A stretch of 64,000 nucleotides of DNA from ZAX-1 sp046533095. Its GTDB lineage: Bacteria; Bacillota; Clostridia; Lachnospirales; Lachnospiraceae. A program made the translations under genes and the position numbers. Within the stretch, counting starts at the first letter, position 1; each line of letters begins with the position of its first letter. This document shows, piece after piece, positions 52,287 through 61,484 of this stretch. The stretch lies in assembly GCA_046533095.1 (NCBI GenBank), contig JAJQRA010000019.1, positions 1 to 64,000 of the forward strand, written 5' to 3'. The notes under the pieces were generated by a model. The model saw only the letters and a program-made list of their open reading frames with translations. It did not search any database and was not told the DNA's origin.

Positions 52287-53009
52287 CTAGGGTGTGCCTG
52301 CATCCTCCTCGTCCGGTATCTCCTCCTCGTCCGGTGTATCTGCATCTTCCGGGGTTTTTGCATCTTCCAATGCCTGTAGTTCTTTCATTTTTTCTTCTGC
52401 TTTTTCTAAGGTTGCCAGTAAATCTTGAGAAACAAACTGCTTTTGGTATTCCGTCATTGAATCATAGGCTTTCCTTATCGTTGCTACTGCCGCTTTATGT
52501 TCGATTGTCAAATCAGTTGCTTTTGGCAGAGCTTCCACCATTTTCTTGAATACATCTGCTAAGGTGACAGCATCCATATACGATTCATCCACAACGCTAT
52601 CTAAGTCATCTATACTGTATAGGCGGTCTTTTACGGATAAAAATACTTTTCCATTTTCCCTCACCATATAGTCAACCTTTCCAGTTACATAGGTCGTTTC
52701 CCCTGTCGTTGGTGACATTACCTTTAGCATAACCTGCTTTCCAACTAAGTTAGCCGCCTGTGCCCCTGTCACCGTTGCATTTAAGTTCTGCATTTCTTCT
52801 AAGGATGAAAAGGTTGCAAGCTGTGAAATATATTCTGTATTCGAAGTTGGTTCCAGTGGATCTTGGTACTTCATCTGTGCTACTAAAAGCTGCAAAAACG
52901 CTTCTTTCCCTAGGCCGTTGTTATTTTTTGCAGCAGCCGTTGATCGCGATTGGCTCGCCGCTGAGGTATCTACTAGTTTTCCATTTTCAACTAAAGCTGA
53001 TAAAGCCAT
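52287..53009 (-). CDS. flgD: Flagellar hook-capping protein FlgD with extra C-terminal helical domain
   Basis: 240 residues. The N-terminal FlgD cap domain is clear (LGKEAFLQLLVAQMKYQDPL, SNTEYISQLATFSSLEEMQN), followed by a small β-domain to about residue 140. Residues about 150–212 are not the usual FlgD C-terminus. They read VFKKMVEALPKATDLTIEHK…IRKAYDSMTEYQKQFV…LEKAEEKMKEL, which resembles a helical repeat found in Gram-positive surface proteins. An acidic tail ends the protein (about 214–240; PDEEEIPDEEDAGTP). Confidence 0.9.
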   Translation of the reverse strand: MALSALVENGKLVDTSAASQSRSTAAAKNNNGLGKEAFLQLLVAQMKYQDPLEPTSNTEYISQLATFSSLEEMQNLNATVTGAQAANLVGKQVMLKVMSPTTGETTYVTGKVDYMVRENGKVFLSVKDRLYSIDDLDSVVDESYMDAVTLADVFKKMVEALPKATDLTIEHKAAVATIRKAYDSMTEYQKQFVSQDLLATLEKAEEKMKELQALEDAKTPEDADTPDEEEIPDEEDAGTP

Positions 53010-53095
53010 GAATTTCTCCTTTCTATATTTTATGTAGCTACAGCTATATACGACAATAACAATTACACTGCTATACGACGATAGCGATGATATCC

Positions 53096-54610
53096 CTATG
53101 CCGACATATCTACGCTGTTTCCTTGTTCAGACATCATTCTAGCCACTAAGTTTTCTTCTTCCGATAAGATGTCCTCTCGTTCTTCTAGATTGTTTAGATT
53201 CAAATTCCGTCTGCTCTGTTTTGCTGCTTCTTCTTGCCACGCTTGGCTAAACCGGCTTTGGTCCTGTTCTAGGTTTTGTTCAAATTCGTGGGTTGCAACG
53301 GTTATTTCTACTGCTTCTACTTTCATGCCTTGTTGATTCATATTTTCTTTTAAAATAGATGCCTGTGCCTCCATCGCTTCTTTTACGATCGTATTTTGAG
53401 CTGCTATCTGTGCTGTGATCATGCCATCTCTTGCCACAACTTGAATATAAATTTTACCTAGGTTTGCAGGGTTTAACTGCATTTGAATGGTAGAATCGAG
53501 CTGACCGATATTCACTCTTGTAAATTGGCTTACTTGTCTTATAATGTCCTGTACGTCCACATAAGGCTGTTGGACGGGCTGGGTAACGGCTATCGTTTCT
53601 GTCCCGGCAACAGTCTGTATGGTATGGTAGGTCGTCTGCGCCTGGGTATTGCTGTTATCCTGTTTTGTCAGATCGTTTTCACTGCTTGCCCCTTGATTTG
53701 AGCCATTTGATAATCCTTGCGCTGTATCTTTTGCCGCGTCCACTGACGTTTCTGTAGATATTTCATTGCTCTCTTTTGAAGCTGCCCGTACCCCCTTCGC
53801 ATTCTCATCTTCTACCGTATCCACATTTCCGGTATCATGGTGAATCGCTTCTTGTTCTTCTTTTGACAAGCCTTGTTCCGGCTGCTGTACTGGGGTATCT
53901 TTTTCTACTGTTTCTTCCTTCGTATCGCCTATATCCGACACATCAGCCCCCTGTGCCACATCTTCCGGCAACAGTGCTCCTTCGGCTGATTTTGCCTGTT
54001 CTACAAGTTGCCAAAGCTGTTCTAAGGTCAGATTTAAATCTGCCAAAAGACTTTTTGTGAGTTCCCCCACTTGCGTAAGCAACAATTGAAAATCTTCGCT
54101 TAACAGCAATGCACCGGTATCCATGCTCCCTGTAAGCTCTGCCGCTAAATTTGCAAGATTTGCCGGATTCATTAAGTCGGCAAACGTTAATCCAAGCGTC
54201 TGCATTGCCTGTTCTAGCTCTTCATCTGTCACATTTAGCTTGTCTTTTAGTACATCTTTCACATTCTCGGAATATCCGGCTAGCTTGTCTTTTACTTCAT
54301 TGGCTACCCTTCCCGAAGACTGCGGCTGTTCTGATTTGGAAATTTTTAGATCCTTATATTGCGACTGGGACTGTTGATATTCCTTGCCAAAATATTTTTG
54401 ATTGCCTAGCGTGTATGGCATCTGCAATTTGTTATTTTCGTCCGGCTTTTTCGTCTTGTCCTGAAAGCCATTGCCGGAAGCCTGATTTAAAAATGCGCCA
54501 AACGCTTCCTTTACTTTGTCGGCATTTTGCGGATTTGACGAGCGTTGCTCCCGCCTTAGAATCATCGTCGCCGCTGATGTGTCTGTACTTGCTAATTTTG
54601 TAGCTGTCAA
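53096..54610 (-). CDS. fliK: Flagellar hook-length control protein FliK
   Basis: The 504-residue protein starts at TTG (TATKLASTDTSAATM) with GGAGGG upstream. A long, variable Gln/Ser/Asp-rich ruler region leads to the conserved C-terminal domain at about 360–450 (LDSTIQMQLNPANLGKIYIQ, then NQQGMKVEAVEITV). It measures the hook and triggers FlhB switching. Confidence 0.9.
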   Translation of the reverse strand: MTATKLASTDTSAATMILRREQRSSNPQNADKVKEAFGAFLNQASGNGFQDKTKKPDENNKLQMPYTLGNQKYFGKEYQQSQSQYKDLKISKSEQPQSSGRVANEVKDKLAGYSENVKDVLKDKLNVTDEELEQAMQTLGLTFADLMNPANLANLAAELTGSMDTGALLLSEDFQLLLTQVGELTKSLLADLNLTLEQLWQLVEQAKSAEGALLPEDVAQGADVSDIGDTKEETVEKDTPVQQPEQGLSKEEQEAIHHDTGNVDTVEDENAKGVRAASKESNEISTETSVDAAKDTAQGLSNGSNQGASSENDLTKQDNSNTQAQTTYHTIQTVAGTETIAVTQPVQQPYVDVQDIIRQVSQFTRVNIGQLDSTIQMQLNPANLGKIYIQVVARDGMITAQIAAQNTIVKEAMEAQASILKENMNQQGMKVEAVEITVATHEFEQNLEQDQSRFSQAWQEEAAKQSRRNLNLNNLEEREDILSEEENLVARMMSEQGNSVDMSA

Positions 54611-54742
54611 TTTTGTACCCTCCTTTCTTTTTATTGGTGTATCCCTTGTTTCTTGATAAGCTTATAATATATAACCTTATTTACGATAAACTTATCGTTG
54701 CCTTGCTTTATAAATTAAGTATAAAGTAGGGCATTTCTATTC

Positions 54743-55579
54743 TTAAGGTTCCATGATTTCTGTAAGCTTTGCTGCAACTACAGGGTCCATGGCTCCTAGA
54801 ATATCGGCTCTTGCCTGGGTTTGCATATTTTCTAAAATTTTTGCAACCAGTTTTAGTTTGTCTGTCATTTGTTCTAAAATTGCCGCCGCCTGTTTTGGCT
54901 TCATTCCGGCATACGTATTGGCATAGTCCAAAACTTCCTGATCATTTGCAGACTGTGCTACTACCTGTTTATATAAAATTTCTGCATTCGCAGGATCTAT
55001 ACTTTCATAATAAGATTGATATTCCTTGATATCAGGCGCATTGTCTGCATATATAACTTCTTTATAGAACTTTGTTTTCAGTTCTTCAAAGGTCGCCTGC
55101 TCTTGCTCAAATTGCTGCAGCCTGTTATTTTCTGCCTCTAGCTGTTGCACGTATTCGGCATCATTTTTTTGTGTTTCCAACCCTTGCGACACTTCAAGTT
55201 CCAACTCTTTGATTCTGTTAACCGCTTCATCTAAAGTGGCATATGGATATTGTGCATCTATTGGTTCTTCCCCAGATGCAACCTTTGGCAATATTTTATT
55301 TACGTAGGGAACATCCTTTAATATGGGCTGTAATACGGTAGAGCCGAATCCACCCACATCTAAACGTACGAGCAAGGCTAGGATTGCGATCCAGATTGCA
55401 ACAATAACGAACGTAACGACTACAACGAGCAATTTGCTGCCGGCACTACTGCTTTCCTCTTCTGTTTCTGGATCGGCCTGGCCTTTGCTTTGTTTCTTTT
55501 CTTCTTTCTTTTTTGCCTTTTCCGCTTTCTTTGCCGCTTTTTTATCTAAAGCTGCAGCCTCTAATGCTTCTTCTGCCAT
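54743..55579 (-). CDS. Flagellar MgtE_N-domain membrane protein (YlxF/MotE-like)
   Basis: 278 residues: a Lys/Ala/Glu-rich cytosolic start (about 1–45), one membrane segment (LLVVVVTFVIVAIWIAILAL), a coiled coil (about 115–170) and a C-terminal MgtE_N-like domain (AAAILEQMTDKLKLVAKILE, then AMDPVVAAKLTEIM). Proteins of this shape between fliJ and fliK (YlxF in Bacillus) may act as motor chaperones, as MotE does elsewhere. The exact role is unproven. Confidence 0.75.
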   Translation of the reverse strand: MAEEALEAAALDKKAAKKAEKAKKKEEKKQSKGQADPETEEESSSAGSKLLVVVVTFVIVAIWIAILALLVRLDVGGFGSTVLQPILKDVPYVNKILPKVASGEEPIDAQYPYATLDEAVNRIKELELEVSQGLETQKNDAEYVQQLEAENNRLQQFEQEQATFEELKTKFYKEVIYADNAPDIKEYQSYYESIDPANAEILYKQVVAQSANDQEVLDYANTYAGMKPKQAAAILEQMTDKLKLVAKILENMQTQARADILGAMDPVVAAKLTEIMEP

Positions 55580-55611
55580 AGCATTTCACCTCCTCGTATG
55601 AAACAGCCACA

Positions 55612-56070
55612 TTACGTTGCCGACATCTCTACTTGCGCATGGTGGACAAAGCACACCAGCTCATCAATTGCTTTGTTTTCTTCATCCTGTATCTCTTTTT
55701 TAAATACTTCAAATGCCTTTTCCCTTAAAATTTCATGGGTTTTTCTATCTATCATCACATCATTTAAATGCACTCTTGCACTTTCTAAATTCCTTTCTGC
55801 AAGATGTACTGCCATAAGCTGACTTCGGATGAAACCCTTCATTGTTTCTGTCGCTACCCTACAGCTTTTTATATCACGGATATTAATCCTGCCACTAACT
55901 AGGGCGACTGCCTGCTGTTCATAGAATGCTTTTCGTTTATTTAACTGGGCGAGTATTTCTTCCTCTTCTGCTCGTTTCGCCGCTGCAATTGCATAGGCGG
56001 TTTTTGCTTGCGTCTCTAATTTATATTTAACATTTAGTATATTCTGCATTTTATAGTTAAATTTTGCCAT
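55612..56070 (-). CDS. fliJ: Flagellar export chaperone FliJ
   Basis: A 152-residue, almost fully α-helical coiled-coil protein starting AKFNYKMQNILNVKYKLETQ after Met. FliJ links the FliI ATPase ring to FlhA. The frame extends upstream to 56118, but that part is a duplicated copy of the fliI end. The start at 56070 fits the GGGAG at 56080–56090. Normal length. Confidence 0.85.
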   Translation of the reverse strand: MAKFNYKMQNILNVKYKLETQAKTAYAIAAAKRAEEEEILAQLNKRKAFYEQQAVALVSGRINIRDIKSCRVATETMKGFIRSQLMAVHLAERNLESARVHLNDVMIDRKTHEILREKAFEVFKKEIQDEENKAIDELVCFVHHAQVEMSAT

Positions 56071-56072
56071 TC

Positions 56073-56191
56073 CGGTTAACTCCCATGCGATTTCTTTCTT
56101 CATAAAGCAGCTGTACAAGTTGTAAATATCGCCGGACTTATCGGTTCACTCCCATGCAATTTCTTTCTTCTAAAACAGCTGTTCTAATTGT
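56073..56191. repeat. 50-bp tandem duplication at the fliI–fliJ junction
   Basis: Copy A (56073–56123) and copy B (56142–56191) match at about 43 of 51 positions with one 1-bp gap. Copy B contains the last codons and stop of fliI. Copy A is a second version that now supplies the fliJ ribosome-binding site, giving the aborted reading KKEIAWE twice. Confidence 0.8.
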
Positions 56192-57480
56192 GCTAATATT
56201 TCATCAAATACAAATTTTTCCTGCGTTTCCTGCTGTAAAAATGCATTTACAGCTTCAATTTTTTCAATTGCATAGTCAATATTCTTATTTGAACCATTTT
56301 TATATGCACCTATATTAATGAGGTCTTCTGCTTCTTGATAGGTTGCGAGTACATTTTTTAGCTTGCCGGCTACTTTTTTATGTTCATCCGTTACAATTGT
56401 CGCCATAACACGCGAAATGCTCTGTAATACGTCAATTGCCGGATAGTGGTTTCGATTGCCTAATTTCCTTGACAGCATAATATGTCCGTCTAAAATACTT
56501 CTTGCGGTATCGGTAATTGGTTCATTAAAGTCATCGCCATCTACCAATACGGTGTAGAGTCCGGTGATCGAGCCTTTGTCTGAAGTGCCTGCCCGTTCTA
56601 AAAGCTTTGGCATTTCAGAATATACACTGGGGGGATAGCCTCTTGTTACCGGAGGTTCTCCCGAAGCTAGTCCAATTTCCCTTTGTGCCATAGAAAAACG
56701 TGTGAGCGAATCCATCATAAAAAGTACGTCTTTGCCTTGATCCCTAAAATATTCCGCAATTGCGGTTGCTGTCTTTGCCGCTTTATTACGAATCAGCGCC
56801 GGTTTGTCTGAGGTGGCTACAATGACCACAGAACGCCGCATTCCCTCTTCTCCCAAATCACGCTCAATAAACTCCCGTACTTCCCTGCCACGCTCTCCAA
56901 TTAAGGCAATTACATTGATATCTGCTTTCGTATTGCGGGCAAACATCCCAAGCAAGGTACTTTTGCCTACACCGGAGCCTGCAAAGATACCAATACGCTG
57001 CCCTTTTCCTACGGTAATGAGTCCATCTACGGCTTTCACCCCAAGTGAAAGGACTTCTGCTATAATCTCCCTTGACATCGGATCCGGCGGATAGGCCTCT
57101 ACCGGATATTCTTGTGGCTTTTGCATGAGCAGTTCCTTGGTATCCGTAGGGCGGCCAACCCCATCTATGACATGGCCTAATAGTTCATCACCTGCTAAAA
57201 TAGACAGCGGATGACCCGTATTTTCAACGATACAGCCAACCCCAAGACCCTCTACGCTTTCAAAAGGCATTAAAAGCAACCTCTTATCTCGAAAGCCCAC
57301 CACTTCCGCCATGACAGAAATATGTGCTACTTTATCAATCATAATGCGGCAAAGGTCATTTAATTTTGCATCCGGCCCAACGGATTCTATCGTCAAGCCT
57401 ACAATTTTCACAACTTTTCCAAGCCTGTTAAAATGCGTCTGCTCTGCGAGCTGATAATATTTATCTATATTATATACCAT
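56170..57480 (-). CDS. fliI: Flagellar export ATPase FliI
   Basis: The 436-residue ATPase has Walker A in GIFAGSGVGKSTLLGMFARN, Walker B in VLFMMDSLTRFSMAQREIGL, and the signature PPSVYSEMPKLLERAG. It energises early export steps with FliH and FliJ. Complete. Confidence 0.95.
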   Translation of the reverse strand: MVYNIDKYYQLAEQTHFNRLGKVVKIVGLTIESVGPDAKLNDLCRIMIDKVAHISVMAEVVGFRDKRLLLMPFESVEGLGVGCIVENTGHPLSILAGDELLGHVIDGVGRPTDTKELLMQKPQEYPVEAYPPDPMSREIIAEVLSLGVKAVDGLITVGKGQRIGIFAGSGVGKSTLLGMFARNTKADINVIALIGERGREVREFIERDLGEEGMRRSVVIVATSDKPALIRNKAAKTATAIAEYFRDQGKDVLFMMDSLTRFSMAQREIGLASGEPPVTRGYPPSVYSEMPKLLERAGTSDKGSITGLYTVLVDGDDFNEPITDTARSILDGHIMLSRKLGNRNHYPAIDVLQSISRVMATIVTDEHKKVAGKLKNVLATYQEAEDLINIGAYKNGSNKNIDYAIEKIEAVNAFLQQETQEKFVFDEILAQLEQLF

Positions 57481-57570
57481 TGCTGATCACAGCCTCTCAA
57501 ATTAAAATATCATGACACCTATTGATTGAATTACTACGTTCAACAAGGTCGTATCTGTATCTAAGTATTT

Positions 57571-58371
57571 CTACAAACTCAACGTCCGCAATGATTTGAT
57601 CAAATTTTCAAGCTGTACGCCAAGCCCACAATCAAACACGCCGGAATCCGTCTCAATGGTACATTGGTTTTCCTTCATCAAGGAGTCTGAAACAATATCA
57701 ATGGAGATCGTCTGGCCCACACGTTCCAAAATCTCCTGCTTATGTGACTCCAAAAACGCATAATTGTCCTCGCAGACACGTATTTGAAATTCTTTGCTGC
57801 TTTCTACTTTTGTAATGGTATTTTGTATCAAATAAAGCAAAATTTCTTTTTTATCGTCAAACTGGACATGGAATACTTGTTCCACTACTTTTAGAATTGC
57901 ATCTACCAAGTGGGGTTCTAGCTCTGATAATTCTTTTTGGTAGCCGGCCTCTAACTGCTCTTCTTTTTGTTTTAGCTTCTGTTGCGCAATCAATAGCTCT
58001 TCCTGCGCCTTTTGATTCCCCTCTAAAAGCCCTTGTTCATACCCATCCTCATGTGCCTGTTGCCGACTTAGTTCTATTTGGCTTTCTGCCCGGTGCATCA
58101 TCTCTTCTGCACTAAAATTTGCATTTTCAAGGATGAGTTCTGCTTCTTTATGCGCATTTTCAAGCAAAACCTCCGGATCTTCCGGTTCTATTTCTTCCAC
58201 CAGTTGGGAGAGTCCTTCGATAAATCCGTCCTCGCTCACCTTTGGCCTCGCTTTTAATGTCTGCCTTAATGTTTCTAATTTTTCAGCGACCAGCGTATTC
58301 GAATTGATTACCCTATTCTCGGTCGGTATGATATAACGTTGTTTGTATAGGTTATACAACGATCTCGTCAC
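57571..58371 (-). CDS. fliH: Flagellar assembly protein FliH
   Basis: About 266 residues, mostly coiled coil (about 75–165, with GYEQGLLEGNQKAQEEL) and a C-terminal domain that binds FliI (LVDAILKVVEQVFHVQFDDK). It controls the FliI ATPase. I prefer the GTG at 58371 (TRSLYNLYKQ) over 58377. The gene overlaps the end of fliG by about 20 bp, so translation is coupled. Confidence 0.85.
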   Translation of the reverse strand: MTRSLYNLYKQRYIIPTENRVINSNTLVAEKLETLRQTLKARPKVSEDGFIEGLSQLVEEIEPEDPEVLLENAHKEAELILENANFSAEEMMHRAESQIELSRQQAHEDGYEQGLLEGNQKAQEELLIAQQKLKQKEEQLEAGYQKELSELEPHLVDAILKVVEQVFHVQFDDKKEILLYLIQNTITKVESSKEFQIRVCEDNYAFLESHKQEILERVGQTISIDIVSDSLMKENQCTIETDSGVFDCGLGVQLENLIKSLRTLSL

Positions 58372-59356
58372 CTCCACCTCTGGAGATTACGATTTCTGCC
58401 GCATCCTCTAGTTTGCGGATAACTCCAACAATCTTTTGTTGTGCCTCTTCTACATCTTTCATACGTACCGGACCCATGAATTCCATATCTTCTTTTATCA
58501 TCGCCGCCAAACGTTTTGACAGGTTCTTAAAGATTGCATTCTGGACTTCTTCGTTTGCCGCTTTTAATGCAATACCCAAATCATTATTATCGACATCACG
58601 CAGTACCCTTTGGATTGCACGATCATCCAGAAGAAGGATGTCTTCAAATACGAACATCTTCTTACGGATTTCATCTGCAAGTTCCGGTTCTTCAATTTCA
58701 AGGCTTTCCATAATGTGTTTTTCAGTAGAACGGTCTACCGTATTTAAAATAGCAACGATAGCATCGATGCCACCCACAATTGTATAATCCTGATTTACAA
58801 GAGAAGCTAATTTACGTTCCAATACCCGCTCAACCTCCTTAATAACATCCGGCGAAGTCCGATCCATCATTGCAATACGTTTTGCTACATCTGCTTGTTT
58901 TTCAGGTAGCAGCGAACCAATAATGACAGATGACTGGACCGGCCCTAAGTAGGATAGAATCATAGCAATTGTCTGTGGATGTTCATCCTGAATAAAGTTT
59001 AACAATTGGCTTGGATCTGTTTTACGGACAAATTCAAATGGGCGTACCTGCAAGGATGCCGTAAGTTTCGCTATGACATTCTGTGCCTGATCATTTCCAA
59101 ATGCTTTTTCCAGTAGTTCTTTTGCATAGCCAATGCCGCCCTCTGCAATATATTGCTGTGCTAAACAGACTTTGTAAAACTCATTGAGTACGTCTTCTTT
59201 TGCTTGCGGTGAAACACTTCTTGTATTGGCTATTTCAAGCGTTAGCTCTTCAATTTCTTCTTCCTTTAAGTGTTTGAAGATACTTGCCGACTTTTCCGGT
59301 CCTAATGCAATGAGCAGAATCGCCGCCCTTTGCACACCATTTACTTCAGTTGCCAT
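58352..59356 (-). CDS. fliG: Flagellar motor switch protein FliG
   Basis: The 334-residue rotor protein has the N-terminal domain (GVQRAAILLIALGPEKSASI), the middle EHPQTIAMILSYL motif and the C-terminal torque helix with charged residues (KMFVFEDILLLDDRAIQRVL). It connects FliF to the C-ring and contacts MotA. Normal length. Confidence 0.95.
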   Translation of the reverse strand: MATEVNGVQRAAILLIALGPEKSASIFKHLKEEEIEELTLEIANTRSVSPQAKEDVLNEFYKVCLAQQYIAEGGIGYAKELLEKAFGNDQAQNVIAKLTASLQVRPFEFVRKTDPSQLLNFIQDEHPQTIAMILSYLGPVQSSVIIGSLLPEKQADVAKRIAMMDRTSPDVIKEVERVLERKLASLVNQDYTIVGGIDAIVAILNTVDRSTEKHIMESLEIEEPELADEIRKKMFVFEDILLLDDRAIQRVLRDVDNNDLGIALKAANEEVQNAIFKNLSKRLAAMIKEDMEFMGPVRMKDVEEAQQKIVGVIRKLEDAAEIVISRGGGDEIVV

Positions 59357-59359
59357 TGT

Positions 59360-60967
59360 TTAATCCCACTCCTCATTCAGCCAATTTCGCAGCAATGACG
59401 CTACTGCCTCTGGATTTTCATCTACAAATTTTTCAATCAATAGACGCGTTTCTGATTTCTCTGAAAACCCTATATCTTCTAAGCTTTCCTTCTGTATTTT
59501 CGTCGTTTCCAATAAATTCTCTACCGAAAGTTCCGGCTCCGTTACTGCAACCTGCTCTTTCCTTGTACTGCGGAATACTACAAATCCTAATAATCCCATG
59601 ATTAATACGGCCAGCAAAATTGGCAGATAGTCGAAAATGTCTCTCCCGCTACCTTTGGAATATTGGAAAAACGGTATTTCATAAGCTACAATCTTAACAT
59701 TTTCTTCCGCGATTCCCGTCGCTTTCGACACCATTTGTACAAAGTCCGCGTCTACGTCCTGCTTTACCCGCTCACGATTCGCCTCGACAAATTCATCAAA
59801 GGTCGTACCCTCAAGCTGTCCGCCCTCTCTTAATGCATCCTCTTGGTAGGTGCGATATGTACTTGCAACCACGGTAATAGAAGACTCATCATAGAGTATA
59901 TCCCCTGTTCCGGTTTTGGCTGTCGTAATCTTTTCACTTGGTGCATAGTTTGTACTTCTGTCTGCTATGGTAGAAGATGTTGTCGCATTATCTTCCATTA
60001 CATAGGTCGTCTCATCGTTTGCATCCGTACCGGGAGGCGCGGCGGCTCCGCCTGTAGCTTCCGAATCATACTGGCTTTCCGATGTTTTTGGCCCGTTTAT
60101 GTCCCCTTCGTTTAAATAGTAGTTGTGGTCAACAATTTCTTTTTCATTAAAGTCCATCGCTAATTTTAAGCCTATTTCTACATTGTCATAAATGTCTGTT
60201 CCGAGCATAATATCTTTTACAGCACCCTTTACCATGCTTTCTGTCTTGCTGCGCAGGGTAAGCTGATTGGTTGCTCCGCTAAGAGGTCCGCTAGAATCTC
60301 CACCTGAAAACAGTACATTGCTGGCGGTATCGAATATCAAGATATGCTCTGTCGTTTTGTTTCCTATGGAAGTCGCAATAAATTTTGCAATCCCCTCCGC
60401 TCCAGCCTCATCTAGCTCACCGGATAATTCAAGGGTTACCCCTGCATAGGTATCTTCATCTTTTGCCAATATCGTCCCCTCGTTTGGAGGTATGGATAAA
60501 TTGACGGTGGCTGATTCTACAACGCCTTGGTGTTTTAGCTGCTCTGCTATTTTTTCTTCCAAATAAAGCTGATATCTCTTATTTTTATCCGATTCCGTTA
60601 CGCTAAAGCCTCCAGTAAATACATCGCCTATTTGGGCAAAGCCTTCCGACTGGATATCATTTTTCCCAAGCAGAATGGCGGCGCTCGCTTCATCTTTTTT
60701 ATCTACCGAAAAAACAAGCCCATTGCTTGAGAGCTCGTATTTTATACTTTTATCCGTATCTAAAATTTCTTTTATCTGTGCCGCTTCTGCGGTGTTTGTA
60801 CATTCTTTTAGGGTAATCAGTGTCGGTGTAGATAAAACTGCGTACAAAATAACCATCGCAATGACTACAATTGCACCGGCACTTACGATTAACGCCTTCT
60901 GCTTTGTAGAAAATTTTTTCCACCACTCTAAGATTCTACCAGAAATTTCTCTTAACCTATCTGCCAT
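59360..60967 (-). CDS. fliF: Flagellar MS-ring protein FliF
   Basis: 535 residues with two membrane segments (ALIVSAGAIVVIAMVILYAV near the start and DYLPILLAVLIMGLLGFVVF near the end), the ring-building motifs between them (YQLYLEEKIAEQLKHQGVVE, ATVNLSIPPNEG) and a cytosolic FliG-binding tail. It founds the basal body. Starts 88 bp after fliE, past a hairpin. Confidence 0.94.
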   Translation of the reverse strand: MADRLREISGRILEWWKKFSTKQKALIVSAGAIVVIAMVILYAVLSTPTLITLKECTNTAEAAQIKEILDTDKSIKYELSSNGLVFSVDKKDEASAAILLGKNDIQSEGFAQIGDVFTGGFSVTESDKNKRYQLYLEEKIAEQLKHQGVVESATVNLSIPPNEGTILAKDEDTYAGVTLELSGELDEAGAEGIAKFIATSIGNKTTEHILIFDTASNVLFSGGDSSGPLSGATNQLTLRSKTESMVKGAVKDIMLGTDIYDNVEIGLKLAMDFNEKEIVDHNYYLNEGDINGPKTSESQYDSEATGGAAAPPGTDANDETTYVMEDNATTSSTIADRSTNYAPSEKITTAKTGTGDILYDESSITVVASTYRTYQEDALREGGQLEGTTFDEFVEANRERVKQDVDADFVQMVSKATGIAEENVKIVAYEIPFFQYSKGSGRDIFDYLPILLAVLIMGLLGFVVFRSTRKEQVAVTEPELSVENLLETTKIQKESLEDIGFSEKSETRLLIEKFVDENPEAVASLLRNWLNEEWD

Positions 60968-60993
60968 GTGTATTCTCTCCTAATTCCACTTCG

Positions 60994-61051
60994 AACACTT
61001 GGCAAGGTACTTTAAGCCTAGCGGCTGTGGTGTTGCCTTGCCAGTAGTGTT
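60994..61051. other. Intercistronic hairpin between fliE and fliF
   Basis: AACACT-GGCAAGG pairs with CCTTGCC-AGTGTT (13 bp with small bulges) around an inner AGCC-GCTA-GGCT stem. It lies about 30 nt before fliF. There is no T-run, so it is more likely a stability or processing structure. Confidence 0.5.
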
Positions 61052-61055
61052 TCTC

Positions 61056-61385
61056 TTATATTTGCATATTCATAATTTCTTTATAGGATTCTATGAATTT
61101 ATCCCTTACTGCAACCGTATACTGCAACGCAATATTGGCTTTACTCTGGGCAATCTGCAAATCATGTGTATTGGTTGCATAGCCAAGCATGAACTGCATT
61201 TCCGCGGATTCTGCCGAGTTTTGCAGTTGGTTTGTTTCACTTATCATATCCATAGCCGACTGCAATACCGTGCCAAAGCCTTGGTCAGAACTTTTCGATT
61301 CCCCATTGCTTACGATTGCATTTTTTATGTAGTCCGAGGATATGTTGCTTAATGAGGACAGGTTTTGTAATGATGCTAATTCCAT
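61056..61385 (-). CDS. fliE: Flagellar hook–basal body protein FliE
   Basis: The 109-residue helical protein ends in the conserved C-terminal pattern (THDLQIAQSKANIALQYTVA, RDKFIESYKEIMNMQI). It links the MS-ring and rod. Order flgB-flgC-fliE is standard. Confidence 0.92.
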   Translation of the reverse strand: MELASLQNLSSLSNISSDYIKNAIVSNGESKSSDQGFGTVLQSAMDMISETNQLQNSAESAEMQFMLGYATNTHDLQIAQSKANIALQYTVAVRDKFIESYKEIMNMQI

Positions 61386-61484
61386 TGAAATGCCTCCTTG
61401 ATTCTTCTTTGCTCATACGTTTAACACGTAATTTTCTTGTGGCGCTTCACGTCTTTTGTGCACATTAAATATTCCTTATTCTAT

